64,000 nucleotides of DNA from Pteria penguin (GCA_035048485.1 CM068593.1:3076535-3140534), one strand, 5' to 3'; counted from the stretch's first letter, positions 22,515 through 34,439 are shown. Translations and numbers: made by a program. The notes: generated by a model from the letters alone, not told the origin.

Positions 22515-23400
22515 CACCAACGAATCACTGGTGGAATCTGTCGGACCAATATGTCATCAGTCGGACCAGCAAGAATCTCTTGGACCGGTATATCACCGTT
22601 CGGACGAGCCATGAATTTTAGGACCAATATGTCATCTTTCGACCAGCCGAGATCTTTTGATCAGCATAGCACTAGTCTCTAGCTCTCGGACCAGTCTGTC
22701 GTTAGACAGACCAGCCGAATCTCTTGGAACAATATATCACCGGTCTGACCGACCGGGATAACTTGGACCATTATGTCAGCGGTCGGACCAGCCAGAATCT
22801 CTTGGACCAGTGTCCCATCGGTCTGACCAGCCGGGATCACTTGGAACAGTATGACAGCGGTCGGGCCAGCCAGAATCTCTTGGACCAGTGTCTCACCGGT
22901 CTGACCAGCCGGGATCACTTGGACCAGTATGTCAGCGGCCGGACCAGCCAGAATCTCTTGGACCAGTCAGTCACTGGATTGGCCAGCCGGGATCTCTCAG
23001 ACCAGTACGTCATCGCATTACCAGTCGGATATTTCTGATCAGAATGTCACTGGTTGGACCAGCCAGGATCACTTGAACCCGTACGCATTCCCAGTCGGGA
23101 TCTTTTTGGAACAGTCATCAGTTAAAGCAGCCGCTATCTCTCGGATCAGTATGTCACTGGTCAGACCAGCCAGGATATGTTGGACCAGTGTGTTACCGGT
23201 TGAACCAGTGGGGATCTCTCGGACCAGGGTGTTACTGGTTAAACCAGCCGGGATCTCTCAAGAGTAGTATGCCACTGGTGGGAACAGCCAGAATATCTCG
23301 TACCAATATGTCACCAGTCGGACCAGCCGGGATGGACCAGGATGTCACTAGTCACACCTCTCGGGCCACTATTTCGTCAGTCAGACCAGTCAGGATCTAC
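22515..23400. repeat. 39-bp minisatellite, about 22 units
   Basis: The best-preserved array. The unit alternates between GGACCAGCCGGGATCACTTGG and GGACCAGCCAGAATCTCTTGG halves joined by ACCAGTNTNTCANCGGTC. Translated in one frame it reads TSRDHLDQYVSGR-like 13-mers. No start, splice or domain evidence supports coding. Confidence 0.9.
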
Positions 23401-23744
23401 ATGCACGGTCACCCATAATCTATTGTTTGTGCCCTGTATTATGTTGAGCCGTGTTTAGACATGTCGTGCTATTTTTGGAGATACACATCCTCTATTGTTA
23501 TGACCTCTATTGAGTATGTGCATTTATTGTTTATACACTTGACTTTAATCCCCAGTCTTTGTTATATTACACCTTCTATTGTATTTGCTGACATCTATTT
23601 ATAGAATTTCTACACTTCCACATTGTGACGGTGTCTATTGTTCTCTACATTGTTTTTTTTTTCTCCTTTTTTAATTCTCTTAAAATATATCACAATCGCT
23701 TTTTATAATATGAATGATCGTTAGTAATCTATCGTTTTCTATTG
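23401..23744. other. Conserved non-coding flank after the minisatellite
   Basis: Matches 12590-12810 and 35536-35880 (GTGTTTAGACATGTCGTGCT, ATACACATCCTCTATTGTTA). No gene. Confidence 0.6.
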
Positions 23745-23752
23745 TTTAGTAG

Positions 23753-24901
23753 TAGTGTTGTACATCGGAATTGATTTAAGAATCGATAATCGGAAGATAA
23801 TCGGAAAAGGTAAACCGATCGATTATCGATTTAAATCGGAAATCCATATTCTTTAAAATTTGGAGTTTGACAAATAATTTTCAAAGTCGGACATCCGGGT
23901 ATTTGATAACGAGTATTCGGGACATTTGGGATAGAGCATTGGACTTTATCATACAGACCAAGGCGCGTTCCGAGAGAAATTTTGGTAAAAAGGAATAATT
24001 AAAATATTTTGTCATTCAAACAAGTAAATTTTGAATATATGTTTTATACATTTCTGATCGTGTTTTATAAGTGAACCCCTTCAGAATTGATACAGGAAAG
24101 CTTAAATTTGTATTAACGTTAATGATAAACCCCGAGTTTTACCCCAAATGTCATTGCCAGACTCCTCGAGTATCTACCTAGACCAATATGGACAGTGACG
24201 TCACGCCGACTTCAAGAATAGATCTTATAGCAAATCTGATTGATTTGACCGATTCAGTGTTGTCGTTGGTTTTAGTCTCCTTCTTGTTAGTATTAGACAA
24301 TGATATTCGAAATAATTCGCGTGCAGTTTAGGCCGAAGCTATTCGCACGACGGTCGTGTACGTAAACTGGAATTTCTATATACACGTCGGTCGTGTAAAT
24401 AGCTGAGGGAGAATGCAGTGGCTATTTACACGACGGTCATGCTACATGTGTAGTGTACCTAATAGACTCCCAGTTTAGGCCTCTTGTGCCCAAACTAATG
24501 CTGGGGAAGTTTCATACAGAAACTTTATTTGTGACCTAAATATATGCGAACGTAGAAGAGCTTACAAGTATTTCGACGTAACAAATGTAAAGCCGGCTGG
24601 TTATGTACCCGTCATCTACTTAGGTAACGTACATTTATGTACATAAATAACACGTACAACGATCGTGTAAATAGCTGTACCACTTTAGGTACACGACCGT
24701 CGTGTAAATAGCCGTTTCAATTAGGTGCACACGACCGTCGTGTAAAATTAATAGCCACTACCCGCAGAGTTTAGTGCGTTTTGAATGATCTTATTTTTCC
24801 TCTCAGCGACAATCGATTATGAGGAATTGGAATCGATAATCGGAATCGGAAAACTTTTAGCGATCGACAATCGATTATCGACGACAATTGGTTCATCACT
24901 A
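23753..24901. mobile_element. Non-autonomous hAT-like element with 8-bp target duplication, copy 1
   Basis: The 8-bp direct repeat TTTAGTAG (23745-23752 and 24902-24909) flanks ends that are roughly inverted: TAGTGTTGTACATCGG left and, reverse-complemented, TAGTGATGAACCAATTG right. Subterminal ATCGATAATCGGA-type repeats are rich at both ends. An 8-bp duplication with TAGTG-type ends fits the hAT superfamily. There is no transposase. The interior carries several near-palindromes ACACGACCGTCGTGT. Confidence 0.75.
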
Positions 24902-26359
24902 TTTAGTAGCAATGGAAATACTCATGTATAAATCTTAAATTTATACCACATGTAAATCTATTTTTTAATATCACCTACCTATATTTGGTTATACTGGTAT
25001 TGCAAGATATAGAGTGGCATTATAATAATAGACCGCTTAGATCCTTATACAGTTTATGTCTTGCAGAAGTTAATCGATCAAACGAAGTCATGTTATGGAA
25101 GAGAATGTACATGGACGTACAAAGTTTCAGAAAAATGTCATTAAAATTAGATTAAGGAAAGTTTACTTTGTCAGAATATCAAGAACGAAGCGCTCATTTC
25201 AAAGAGATTGTGAAGAGAATTAGATTAAAATATTCAGCACAGCAATGCGATGACGAAGTATCTTTTTAAAAATATAATAATAAATGGAAATCATTTGTGG
25301 AAAATCGAGAAGGTATTGAAGAGGCGTAAGCGATAAGATAGCCAAAAGCTTTTTGTTAAATAGTTGGGCTTTCCTAAAAACTTTAATGCCTAGGACAGGG
25401 AAGGTGATTTGTAACATGCGCGAATCCCGAGTGGTACACTCTTACATTTTCATATGTAAAATAACTAATCTTACTTACAAAAAACATGTATTGAACCCCG
25501 CTTGGAAAATTCACTGGGGATGAACGGACAAAATTTCACTCACTCACTCACTTTGATCTTTTAATATTACTGTCAAACACGAAAACGTAGTATGGTTTGC
25601 CAAGGATTTATCTAACATCGAGTTGTCTTTCTTACAATGAGTACATGTCTATACAACGTCCTAAAAAGCGCCAACTCTTTTCGTATTACAGTGGCCTAGT
25701 AAGCAATTTCATAATGGGGGGAGGGATTAATTTCAAGAACCAAAATTTGTGCTCTGAAACTATAAACTTATCATCTAAAAGTACTCTATTAGTAGACTGA
25801 AGTAATGCCAAATGAAGTTGTCGCCACTTCACCATATTGCGTACAAATACGAGAAAACAGTCATTTTGTCTTATTAATGTGATAACAACTTTCTCTATGA
25901 CATCATTTTCGGTGAAAATATTGGGGGAGCTAAAGTCTTCCCCTCCCTAACCCCTGTTACTAAGCCCACGGTATTTTCCTTCTATTGTGAAACACAGATT
26001 CTCGTGAGGTGACCCCACCCCTCGAGCTAAAATAATAGAAGAGAAGCAATAATATCTGTCTACAAATAATTAAAAATATATATAAATAAGTAAGTAAACA
26101 ATGATAATAGTAAAATAAAGTAGATAAGTAAAAATACACACTCACACGATTCCTTGGAACAAGGGAGAATTAGGTTTACAATTATTGTTTAATAAGGTCG
26201 TATGTTTTAAAATCAATAAGTAATAATATAGATAGTCAGGTAAATAAATAAATAACTAAATAAATAATTTGATTGTTAAAAATAAAATCCACGTTATTTA
26301 CGTTTATTCCGTGAACCTAATTAAACAAGCATTCTGAAAGTATTGCTTAGGCAGGACTA
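24902..26359. other. Non-coding part of the duplicated unit
   Basis: 25020-25200 is similar to 13440-13830 and 14700-15080. A (CACT)n run lies at 25541-25552, as in the other units. 25930-26160 is similar to 15720-16020. A/T simple sequence runs from 26090 to 26290. No gene was recognised. Confidence 0.55.
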
Positions 26360-26431
26360 AGTCCCCTACCGGCAAATGGAAAACTAGGACCCCCAACACA
26401 CACACACACACACACACGCACACTCACACAC

Positions 26432-26528
<97 letters not shown>

Positions 26529-27557
26529 ATACTGTCTTTCAGGCTGCCAGCAAGTTAACCTTTGATGATGATGAAAACTAGAACTGTCTCGAACTTGATC
26601 TGTAACTCATGGTGGTGTACTCACACACCAAAAATTGGATGAGTATCTACAAGCGTTTAGAAAGAAAGTCCGGAAAACTGTTATTTTAAAGAAATTTTCT
26701 GATTCCAAGGGCCGTAATTCCGTCAAAAATCAGTGGACCGAAACGGAACTCGAACTTGATCTGTAAGTCATGGTGGTATACTCACACACCAAAAATTGGA
26801 TGAATATCTACAAGCATTTAGAAAAAAAGTCCGGAAAACTGCCATTTTAAAGAAATTTTCTAATTCCAAGGGCCGTAATTCCGTCAAAAACCAGTGGACC
26901 GTAACGAAACTCGACCTTGATCTGTAACTCATGGTGGTATACTCACACACCAAAAATTGGATGAATATCGACAAGCGTTTAGAAAGAAAGTCCGGAAAAC
27001 TGCTATTTTAAAGAAATTTTCTGATTCCAAGGGCCGCAATTCCGTCAAAAATTAGTGGACCGAAACGAAACTCGAACTTGATCTGTAACTCATGGTGGTA
27101 GATTCACACACCAAAAATTGGATGAATATCTACAAGCATTTAGAAAAAAAAGTCCGGAAAACTGCTATTTTAAAGAAATTTTCTAATTCCAAGGGCCGTA
27201 ATTCCGTCAAAAATCAGTGGACCGTAACGAAACTCGAACTAGATCTGTAACTCATGGTGGTATACTCACACACCAAAAATTGGATGAATATCTACAAGCG
27301 TTTAGAAAAAAAGTCCGGAAAACTGCCATTTTAAAGAAATTTTCTTATTACAAGGGCCGTAATTCCGTCAAAAATCTGTGGACCGAAACGAAACTCGAAC
27401 TTGATCTGTAACTCATGGTGGTATACTCACACACCAAAAAATTGGATGAATATCTACAAGCGTTTAGAAAAAAAGTCCGGAAAACGTGAGTGTGACTGAC
27501 GGACAGACGGACGGAGTGCAAACCTACAGTCCCCTTCGGCGATGCCGGTAGGGGACT
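26360..27557. mobile_element. MITE containing 161-bp tandem repeats, copy 1
   Basis: A perfect 15-bp inverted terminal pair, AGTCCCCTACCGGCA (26360-26374) and TGCCGGTAGGGGACT (27543-27557), bounds the element. Inside are a long (CA)n run, about 5.6 units of a 161-bp repeat (26590-27486; period read from CTGTAACTCATGGTGG at 26600, 26761, 26922, 27083, 27244, 27405), then a short ACGG tetranucleotide run (27499-27516). A core of ~160-bp repeats plus a tetranucleotide run recalls the pearl and DTE elements described from oysters and clams. The target duplication was not resolved. Confidence 0.8.
26396..26527. repeat. (CA)n microsatellite, copy 1
   Basis: About 130 bases of nearly pure CA inside the MITE. 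The other copy at 38531-38637 is about 25 bases shorter. Confidence 0.95.
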
Positions 27558-28142
27558 AATTAATGCTGATTCTCTATTACTGCTATGACAGTTAATAATA
27601 CTTTCCAAAAACACGCTGCCTTATATTATACATTTTGAGAAAAGTGACCTCCATTCCAGTACTCTCTCTTATTTTAGCATACATATGATTATATAGAAAA
27701 AGTGAACATCATTAACTTTAACGAGGCCGTTCTGGGTAAAAATATCTCAAAAACTACAATAGGAAAATTGATCATTTTTTCGTCAGTGATGAGATGCTAG
27801 ATAAAAATAATTTTCAGAGAATTGTAGAAAAATTCACCGCTTGGTTCAATTTTGGGAGAAAATCTAAAAAAACCCCACTATTTTTAACGTTTTGAAATGT
27901 CGTAATCAGATATTATGGGAATTAATTTCGATATATTAATGTTGGGTAGATACATTTCGGTTAAACTATGCTGGTTTTATAATTTGTTGATAACTTTTTA
28001 ATATTATTAATGTTTTTAAGACGCCGACTATTTTAACGATTACAAAAGATCGGCATGCGCTAAAACTTGCGCAGCGCATTAAAACTCGTACCGAGAACGG
28101 ACTCGTTAAGTGATATGATATCCATCATTTCTATTGAGGCGG
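27558..28142. other. Non-coding part of the duplicated unit
   Basis: AT-rich, no recognised gene or repeat; identical in plan to 39668-40254. Confidence 0.6.
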
Positions 28143-28283
28143 TGAGTTGGTTGGTTGATTGGTGTTTTACGTCGCTTTCAACAATATTTCAATTATTGCG
28201 ACATGGCAGCAGGAGGTTACCAACCTCTTAAACATAGTAGCACAACCCGGGAATCGAACCCGGATCGTCGGCGCAACCCGTTG
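28143..28283 (-). repeat. tRNA-derived SINE (second family), copy 1
   Basis: On the minus strand it reads CCGGGTTCGATTCCCGGGTTG (B-box-like) and ends ACGTAAAACACCAATCAACC. The same tail is seen at 53990-54030 and 58630-58672. Confidence 0.65.
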
Positions 28284-29344
28284 AGACTCAGTAGATGAAT
28301 TGTATGGCTTGTAACTCAAAGGTTCAGAGTTCGAGTCCTATTGTATCCATCACGTCAATTGAGACATCGAGGCTGGTGAATTGATCAAGGTCCTGCGCCA
28401 TAAACTGAGAAAATACTTAAGTCATAATTTCCTGTTTAACATGAATTAATAACTGGGATTTGGATTTTATTGAGTTTTATTTTATTGAAGAATAGAAATA
28501 AACTATTCTGTATGACAATTTATTTGAACATTTGATAATGGAATAAAATGAAATAATTGACTTAAGTATCTTATCGGTTTATTGCGCCGGACCCAGTTCC
28601 TAAGATTTGATGTACAATTGTTTGTCACATTATCCTAACGTTTAAATAGCATAGCCTATGAAGAACAGCTTTCCAACTTTCCTATTATATAGGAACTTTA
28701 CTACAATTTCATAACTACAGTTTTACAATTTGACAGTATTATCATCATTCTCAATATTGTATCCAATTGTATATACTGGAATTGAAGTGTAAAATCCAAG
28801 TTGAGTTCCTCTGTCAGCGGAGAATGCAATCATACATGCTAAAGTCAAAATGGAAATTGACAGTTTGCTCACTGGGGTATAATTTCTACGATCAAGCATT
28901 GAAAAGAAATCGGAATGTAATTCAAAACAGTACTAGGCCTATGTATTAAGTTATTTTGTTGCCGGAATAATTTGACTTCGTGTTCTTGTCTCCTTCATGT
29001 GTTTGTGCGTGTATATCTATGTATTTACTTCTTCGACTTGAATAGACATTTGAGATTGGCATTTCATGCAACCAGGGGACGCTTACTCTTCCCGAGCACC
29101 TGGTCTCACCTCGATTTTATTTCGGTTCGCATTCGTCTGAAAATCACACTATACACGATATTGTCCTTTTATTCCCTGGACTATGAGATATGGTTTACCC
29201 TTCGGTACTTCTTCCTTTTTTACTTACCATGCATAACTATAAAAAAGCAATAGCTTTTCAAAATAAAATGTCTTTTACTATCTGTTAGCACGCCTTTGGT
29301 ATATTGTGTACGAACTTTTATTTTACTTGTCTGTCTTATGGAAT
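28284..29344. other. TRIM-unit 3' flank and spacer, no gene recognised
   Basis: 28607-28760 is the old flank shared with 16255-16410. The rest is AT-rich spacer conserved only in the paired duplication copy. Confidence 0.5.
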
Positions 29345-29456
29345 ATGACATATAATATAACATATAATATAACATATAATATAACATATAATATGACATA
29401 TAATATAACATATAATATAACATATAATATAACATATAATATAACATATAATATAT
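29345..29456. repeat. 12-bp array (ATAACATATAAT)n, about 9 units
   Basis: Tandem 12-mers, near perfect. The duplicate copy at 41466-41505 has only about three units. Confidence 0.92.
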
Positions 29457-29776
29457 GATTGACACAAATTATCAGTATCTTTTAAGATTACGGCGTATAT
29501 ATAAATATTCCGAGTGCGCAACATAAATTTAGGATTTAAAGTATTCCTGTTCATTATGAGTAACACATTTTTGAATAACAGTGTCAACATAAACGATGGA
29601 AAATAAATGATAAAAATAAAATGTTACTATGAATATAATAAAAGTAAATTTTAAAAGTGATTTAAGAAATTCTAAATGCAAAATTTGCTGATTGTTAAAA
29701 GATGTTTACATTGAAATGCAAACTAAAATCTTTTGCTTTGTTGTTATAGTGAGTTATCTGCCGTTAGTGTTTTTAC
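29457..29776. other. Non-coding spacer
   Basis: AT-rich sequence with nothing recognised. Confidence 0.5.
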
Positions 29777-30244
29777 CCTACTGTTCTCGCCACTCACTTC
29801 GTAAACCGGAAAATCTGGATTTTCACTTATTTATCTTTAAAATAGTTTTACAAAATTAATATCAATAGACAGATCTTGTTTAGTCGTAACTTTTGGCGTA
29901 TGTTATATGTTTCTACAAAGAAGCATTCATATTTTATAGGGAAAAAATCATTTTAGATGGGGCGTTTTCTATGTTAATTTTGACGTGATGTTGCCGATGT
30001 TTAATATTGAGTCTTTGGGAAACTTGGCGACGTCACGTCAAAATTTAACATGAAAATCGCCCTATCTAAAATTGATTTTTTCCATAAAATATGAACGCCT
30101 TTTCATACAAACATATAGCATACACCAAAAGTTACGACTAAACAAGATCTATCGAAGGGTGTTGCCTTTTTGAAATTATTCTGAAGATGAATAACTGAAA
30201 ATCCAGATTTTCCAGTTTCCAGAGTGAGTGGCGCGGACAGTAGG
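29777..30244. mobile_element. Inverted-repeat (foldback-type) MITE, copy 1
   Basis: Arms of roughly 210 bases pair imperfectly. The left end CCTACTGTTCTCGCCACTCAC matches the right end reverse-complemented (CCTACTGTCCGCGCCACTCAC). Further paired blocks are AAAATCTGGATTTTCA, AGATCTTGTTTAGTCGTAAC and TTTTGACGTGA. There is no coding capacity. The target duplication is unclear. Confidence 0.75.
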
Positions 30245-31095
30245 TTGTTAATGATTGCATATTGTATGCGCCATAGTAGAATTTCACTGACGAATACTCT
30301 GTTATGTTAGGGAGAGATATTATTTATAGCCTGAAATCTATAGCAAAGTTTTCTTGTGATATGTTAAAAACTGCTGCTAAAACAAATATTTTACACGAGT
30401 TATTTATTTATCTTTTTATTATTTGTATAGTCACAATACCGATTTCAAGCCCAGATAGTTATCAGAACAAGAGGCCCATGTAGGCCTATTTCGCTCACCT
30501 GAGCACAATTTGCTTATTCACAAATAAATGACAGTTCAATGGACTTCGCCCCCATTAACTGCAGTTCTGATGTTAAGGGAGGAAACGTATTCAAACAAAA
30601 ATGAAAAGTTCTTTCGACGTGATATGGTTGCTAACCTTCAACGTCGTTTCTAACTCATAGTACATAAGCGCCGCCTGGCGGATTATAAAGGTCGGCGAAG
30701 CTTATTTGGTAGAAGTCTATTAGCACTTTCAGTAATTACTTTATATAAGACTTGATAACATTCTGTAAAGTGGTTAATGAAAAAATTCGAAAAATATATC
30801 AGCCTATCATAGCTCTTGGCAGCCATCTTGAATGGCAAATCGGGTAAAAAGGATACAATTTTGGTACATGACCTTGATAAATTACTTCCTGTACATTTTA
30901 CTGATACGTTGTGCAGCAGTTGCCGAAAAGAAGTCAAAAATGTGCCACTCAAGCCCAGAGAGCTAATAGAAACATGACAATTAAAAGATTACATAATCAA
31001 TTTGATACAAGTGCTGTAATTGTCCTGATATAATGACACTACTTGTAAACTGTTAGTCACCACATATTCCTTTGGATCGATATTTTCCGTCACAT
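30245..31095. other. Non-coding, including a dispersed AACAAGAGGCCCATGTAGGC repeat
   Basis: 30467-30520 (AAGAGGCCCATGTAGGCCTA ... GCTCACCTGAGC) looks like the end of a common interspersed repeat. 30680-31000 has only short frames with no recognised domain. The last 60 bases match the 3' flank of the 43140 gene better than that of the 18951 gene. Confidence 0.5.
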
Positions 31096-32718
31096 TCATT
31101 GGTATTTTACAATTTTCACTTGTCTGCCATTTAGTTCCCCGATCCACGCATTTCCCTCACTGTGCACATCAATGTACCATGGTTTCGTCAATCCAGGAGG
31201 TTGAAGATACCGGATAAACTTTCCATCTTTGTCCAGGATATGTATCCTGTTTTTCTCATAATCGTTGATTAAGACTCGTCCACTGCTATCAGTACACACA
31301 TCCCACGGTTGGAATCAATCGGTATCGGACCCTGTATACTGGTAACGTAGACTATGGTCTGTCCCAAATGTTAATACTTTGTGTTTGTCACGGTCACACA
31401 CATACAGGTCATCGTTGAGAGCATTCACTGCTAGTCTACCTGGGAATGTGAATAAGCTTTGATCAAACTCGTGTGTAATGTCCCCCGCCTTATTGTACTG
31501 GATGACGCGGTGTTCATCCCAAGGATACGTCACGACGACGTCATCATTACGCAAGCAGCAGATTCCACAAGGTCTGTACTGTGTAGATAGTAACCGCGTG
31601 AAACTCCATGACGTCACATCCTTTGACGCTGACACAATACGTTTTTTGTCTTCGTCACTAAAGAGGATATTTCCTAATGTAGTAACCATGACGTCATTGA
31701 ACCAAAATTTAGTGCTAATGGTATCTTTCACTGTGCCTTCACAGTCCATTAGCTGCAGCTGTGTATCACCGGTCCTCACCCAAGCTAGACCTGGTGATCT
31801 GGTACAGGCGATGTATGGATAATTATACCCAGGATTAAAAGAGGATACGAAGGTTGGTGTGGATAATAATTCTGTAGGGGTCGTGGATGACTGTGATAAA
31901 GCTCTAGGTGTTACATCCGCTGTATTTGTTTGATCATTCTTCATACTCTGTATTGTAGTGGTCAGGTCCCCTATCATGGCCATGATAGTTTGGTCATTGA
32001 TTTGACCAGGGTTATAGTTTGGAGGTGAATAAAAAGTAAGTGTTGGAAGAGCTGCCATATCATCGAGTTCAAATGTGCAGTCCAACAAACGGATGTCGTT
32101 ACCGTCTTGTAGGTCATCTAATCTGTTGGTAATTTCTCGGAAACTCTCATATGCATTATTGATTGTCTGTTCTTGTGACTGAAGCAATGCTTCCGTTGAT
32201 GTTTGGATTTTCCGGAGCTCGTTGCGCACTTTTACTAAGTTCTCATCTACCGCTGCATGAATTCGGCTAGCATGGGCAACTACGTCATCGTCAATCTTCT
32301 GAATGCTTGCTGTATAGTCTTGCCTCATTTGTCTGGCTTCATGAAGAATTGCTACCCATTTTGTCAAACTTTGCTTAAAGGGACCATATAAGCTTTTTCT
32401 AACGGTATCTTTCTTTGCACGGAGCGCTTCCTCGATATTAATCATATCATGCCCTTTGTGTGATGTTACAGCACATTCTGCGCAACATGGTTTCTTACAT
32501 CTCTCACACACATACATGTATTTATGTCCACTGTGCTTCGTACACCTTATTCGTTCTTTTTGGGAGTAGGGTACATACTTGTGATGCGGCTTTTTCTTCT
32601 CATGCTTCTCTTTACACGTTGTACATAAAGGGTCGTCACAGTTCTGGCATTGGTATTTAGCTGGGTTATCACAAAATTCACAAGGCACCGCTCTCTGGTA
32701 ATCACAAACTTCTGCCAT
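31096..32718 (-). pseudogene. RING-less B-box/NHL-type TRIM-like gene copy with premature stop, locus 4
   Basis: Starts MAEVCDYQRAVPCEFCDN and follows the 18951 gene almost residue for residue through both B-boxes, the coiled coil and the first propeller blades. At about 31315-31317 an in-frame TGA follows RYQYTGSDTD, ending the protein at 467 residues. Beyond it the same frame continues intact (PWDVCTDSSGRVLINDYEKN to the normal stop at 31096), so it is a pure nonsense change without frameshift. The last one to two propeller blades would be lost, which probably prevents closure of the propeller. Patches of the C-terminal part and the 3' flank look like the 43140 gene rather than the 18951 gene, for example NALNDDLYVC and LTKPWYIDVHSEG. 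It could still make a truncated B-box/coiled-coil protein. An allele or assembly error is the main alternative. Confidence 0.85.
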
Positions 32719-33288
32719 AACTATCGATAATCAAACTGTAAAATACAGAACAATAAATTATAATGATCATATCAATAAATTTTATTGATAGTCTATTGTA
32801 GTCAAATAAATTATAATTTAAATACATAAATCTATAATTTATTGGGATATAAAATCGTCGAGGATCATATTACTAGACAATTATACACCTTGAGAAAACT
32901 GAAAGATGAATATGAAAATTACTTGAATGAAAAATGGAATGACGAAGTGCTACTAGTTTTACTGAGTAAGTGTCTTTTAGTAGAGGCATATGTTAAATAA
33001 GAAAAGTTTAGTTTGCAGTCAAATAGGGAGCCCCTACACAATCTGAATTCAGTCGCCTGTGGTAATAGAACAAATGCTATGTATAACAAAAATAAAGGAA
33101 TGTTTTGACGAATTGATCGTTATCTTCAGCCACAAATGTCCATAGCAACCCGCTCTCAGTACCCATTACACTTACTTCAAACTCCTACTGATTAAAACTT
33201 TTTTAAATGCTGAATCGCCACTGAATCCTTCTTTATTCCGTCAACCCTAGCATTGATCAAATCTATATTAATGTATATCATGTCTTAC

Positions 33289-33450
33289 CTCAGAAATATC
33301 TAAGTTTTGACTGAACTCCGGGGTTTTTTGTGTGCATGTCTCTGGTGATTTGTGTCATACAGCTTTGTCAGATGTCTTCTATCTCTCTTGTCAATGATAC
33401 ATGCTGATTTTATGTTCAGCTCTTTAGAGTTATCACTGTACATAGGAAAC
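33289..33450 (-). other. Non-coding 5' exon of TRIM locus 4 (putative)
   Basis: The donor CTGAG|GTAAGA at 33289/33288 and the acceptor at 32736 give a 553-base intron, the same as locus 3. Confidence 0.5.
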
Positions 33451-33514
33451 TAAGAAACCGTATTGCATTGTTTCCGTCCTTCTCTCTTCTTGCTTAATGA
33501 GTGGGTAACCTGGT

Positions 33515-33520
33515 CACGTG
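33515..33520. promoter_or_regulatory. CACGTG E-box upstream of TRIM locus 4
   Basis: CTGGTCACGTGGTTAT, identical to locus 3. Confidence 0.45.
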
Positions 33521-34087
33521 GTTATTATCAAGATAGTGTCTATACTCTTTTTACCTTAAGAAGTTCAAACCGAAGTGAGAAGTTTACTAGGGGACTGAAA
33601 TAAACTTTGATGGGTTACCACCACCACCAATGGGTTTTCCGGTGTATATTAATGATTCACATGCAAACACAAATCATACCCCTCTTCTTGTACTATACCA
33701 ACCACTACGTAATGAATCCGTAGCATTTCAATCCCCCCTCGCCTATTTCTCTTAAATACCCTTAAACTATGCCCAACTCCATTCTCCGTTACAAACAACA
33801 GAGAAATCACACAAAAGCACACAGCGTACACAAACGCACACAAACGTATAAAATAGCACACAAATACACACACAATCATTGATGGTTAGGGTTAGATGGA
33901 ACAAGACCAAGCGACAAATGTTTTTATTCATTGAAACACTGGAGAACTTATTCAATGGAACAGCTAGATTTGGCACTGAATCTTGTTTGTACAGTCCCAA
34001 ATGAAAAATACCCATATGCTAGTAGTTTGACTCGAACCCAGCATATGTCGGCCAATGATGATGATGAGAGCATTAGAAGAAGCTGAA

Positions 34088-34215
34088 GATGTGAAGGGTC
34101 ACTTATATAACGCCTGCCTGAGGGCGGAGATGTGAAGGGTCATTTACATAACGCCTGCCTGAGGGCGGAGATGTGAAGGGTCATTTATATAACGCCTGCC
34201 TGAGGGCGGAGATGC
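34088..34215. repeat. 41-bp tandem repeat, 3 units (copy 2)
   Basis: Same as 21955-22085. Confidence 0.9.
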
Positions 34216-34439
34216 AGAAACGAGTCAGCAGTCAGGTCCGAACCCGAAGTTTCTAGTGCATTTACTTTTCTCACACTTTCGACTGAAAAATCCTCAATTT
34301 TTCCTGGAAGAGATATTTTTATCTCTGTCTAGGCATGAGAGAGCTAAAACCGGAAGTTCCGGTATTAGTATTATTACATAAGAGTTACCTTTCTTTGACT
34401 ATGGTATGTGAAAACAATTTTAACACGTGTGAGAAAAAG

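Larger units (their letters stand above)
18951..31095. repeat. 12.1-kb segmental duplication, copy 1
   Basis: From the 3' end of the TRIM gene to just before the next TRIM gene, every feature recurs in the same order 12.1 kb to the right with near identity. Length differences come mainly from shorter (CA)n and 12-bp arrays in copy 2 and small indels. Confidence 0.93.

Noticed and set aside
22679..23418. Several 60-112-codon frames with a 13-residue repeat
   Set aside because: 39-bp minisatellite in three frames. No start, splice site or conserved frame preference is visible, although selection on one frame was not formally tested.
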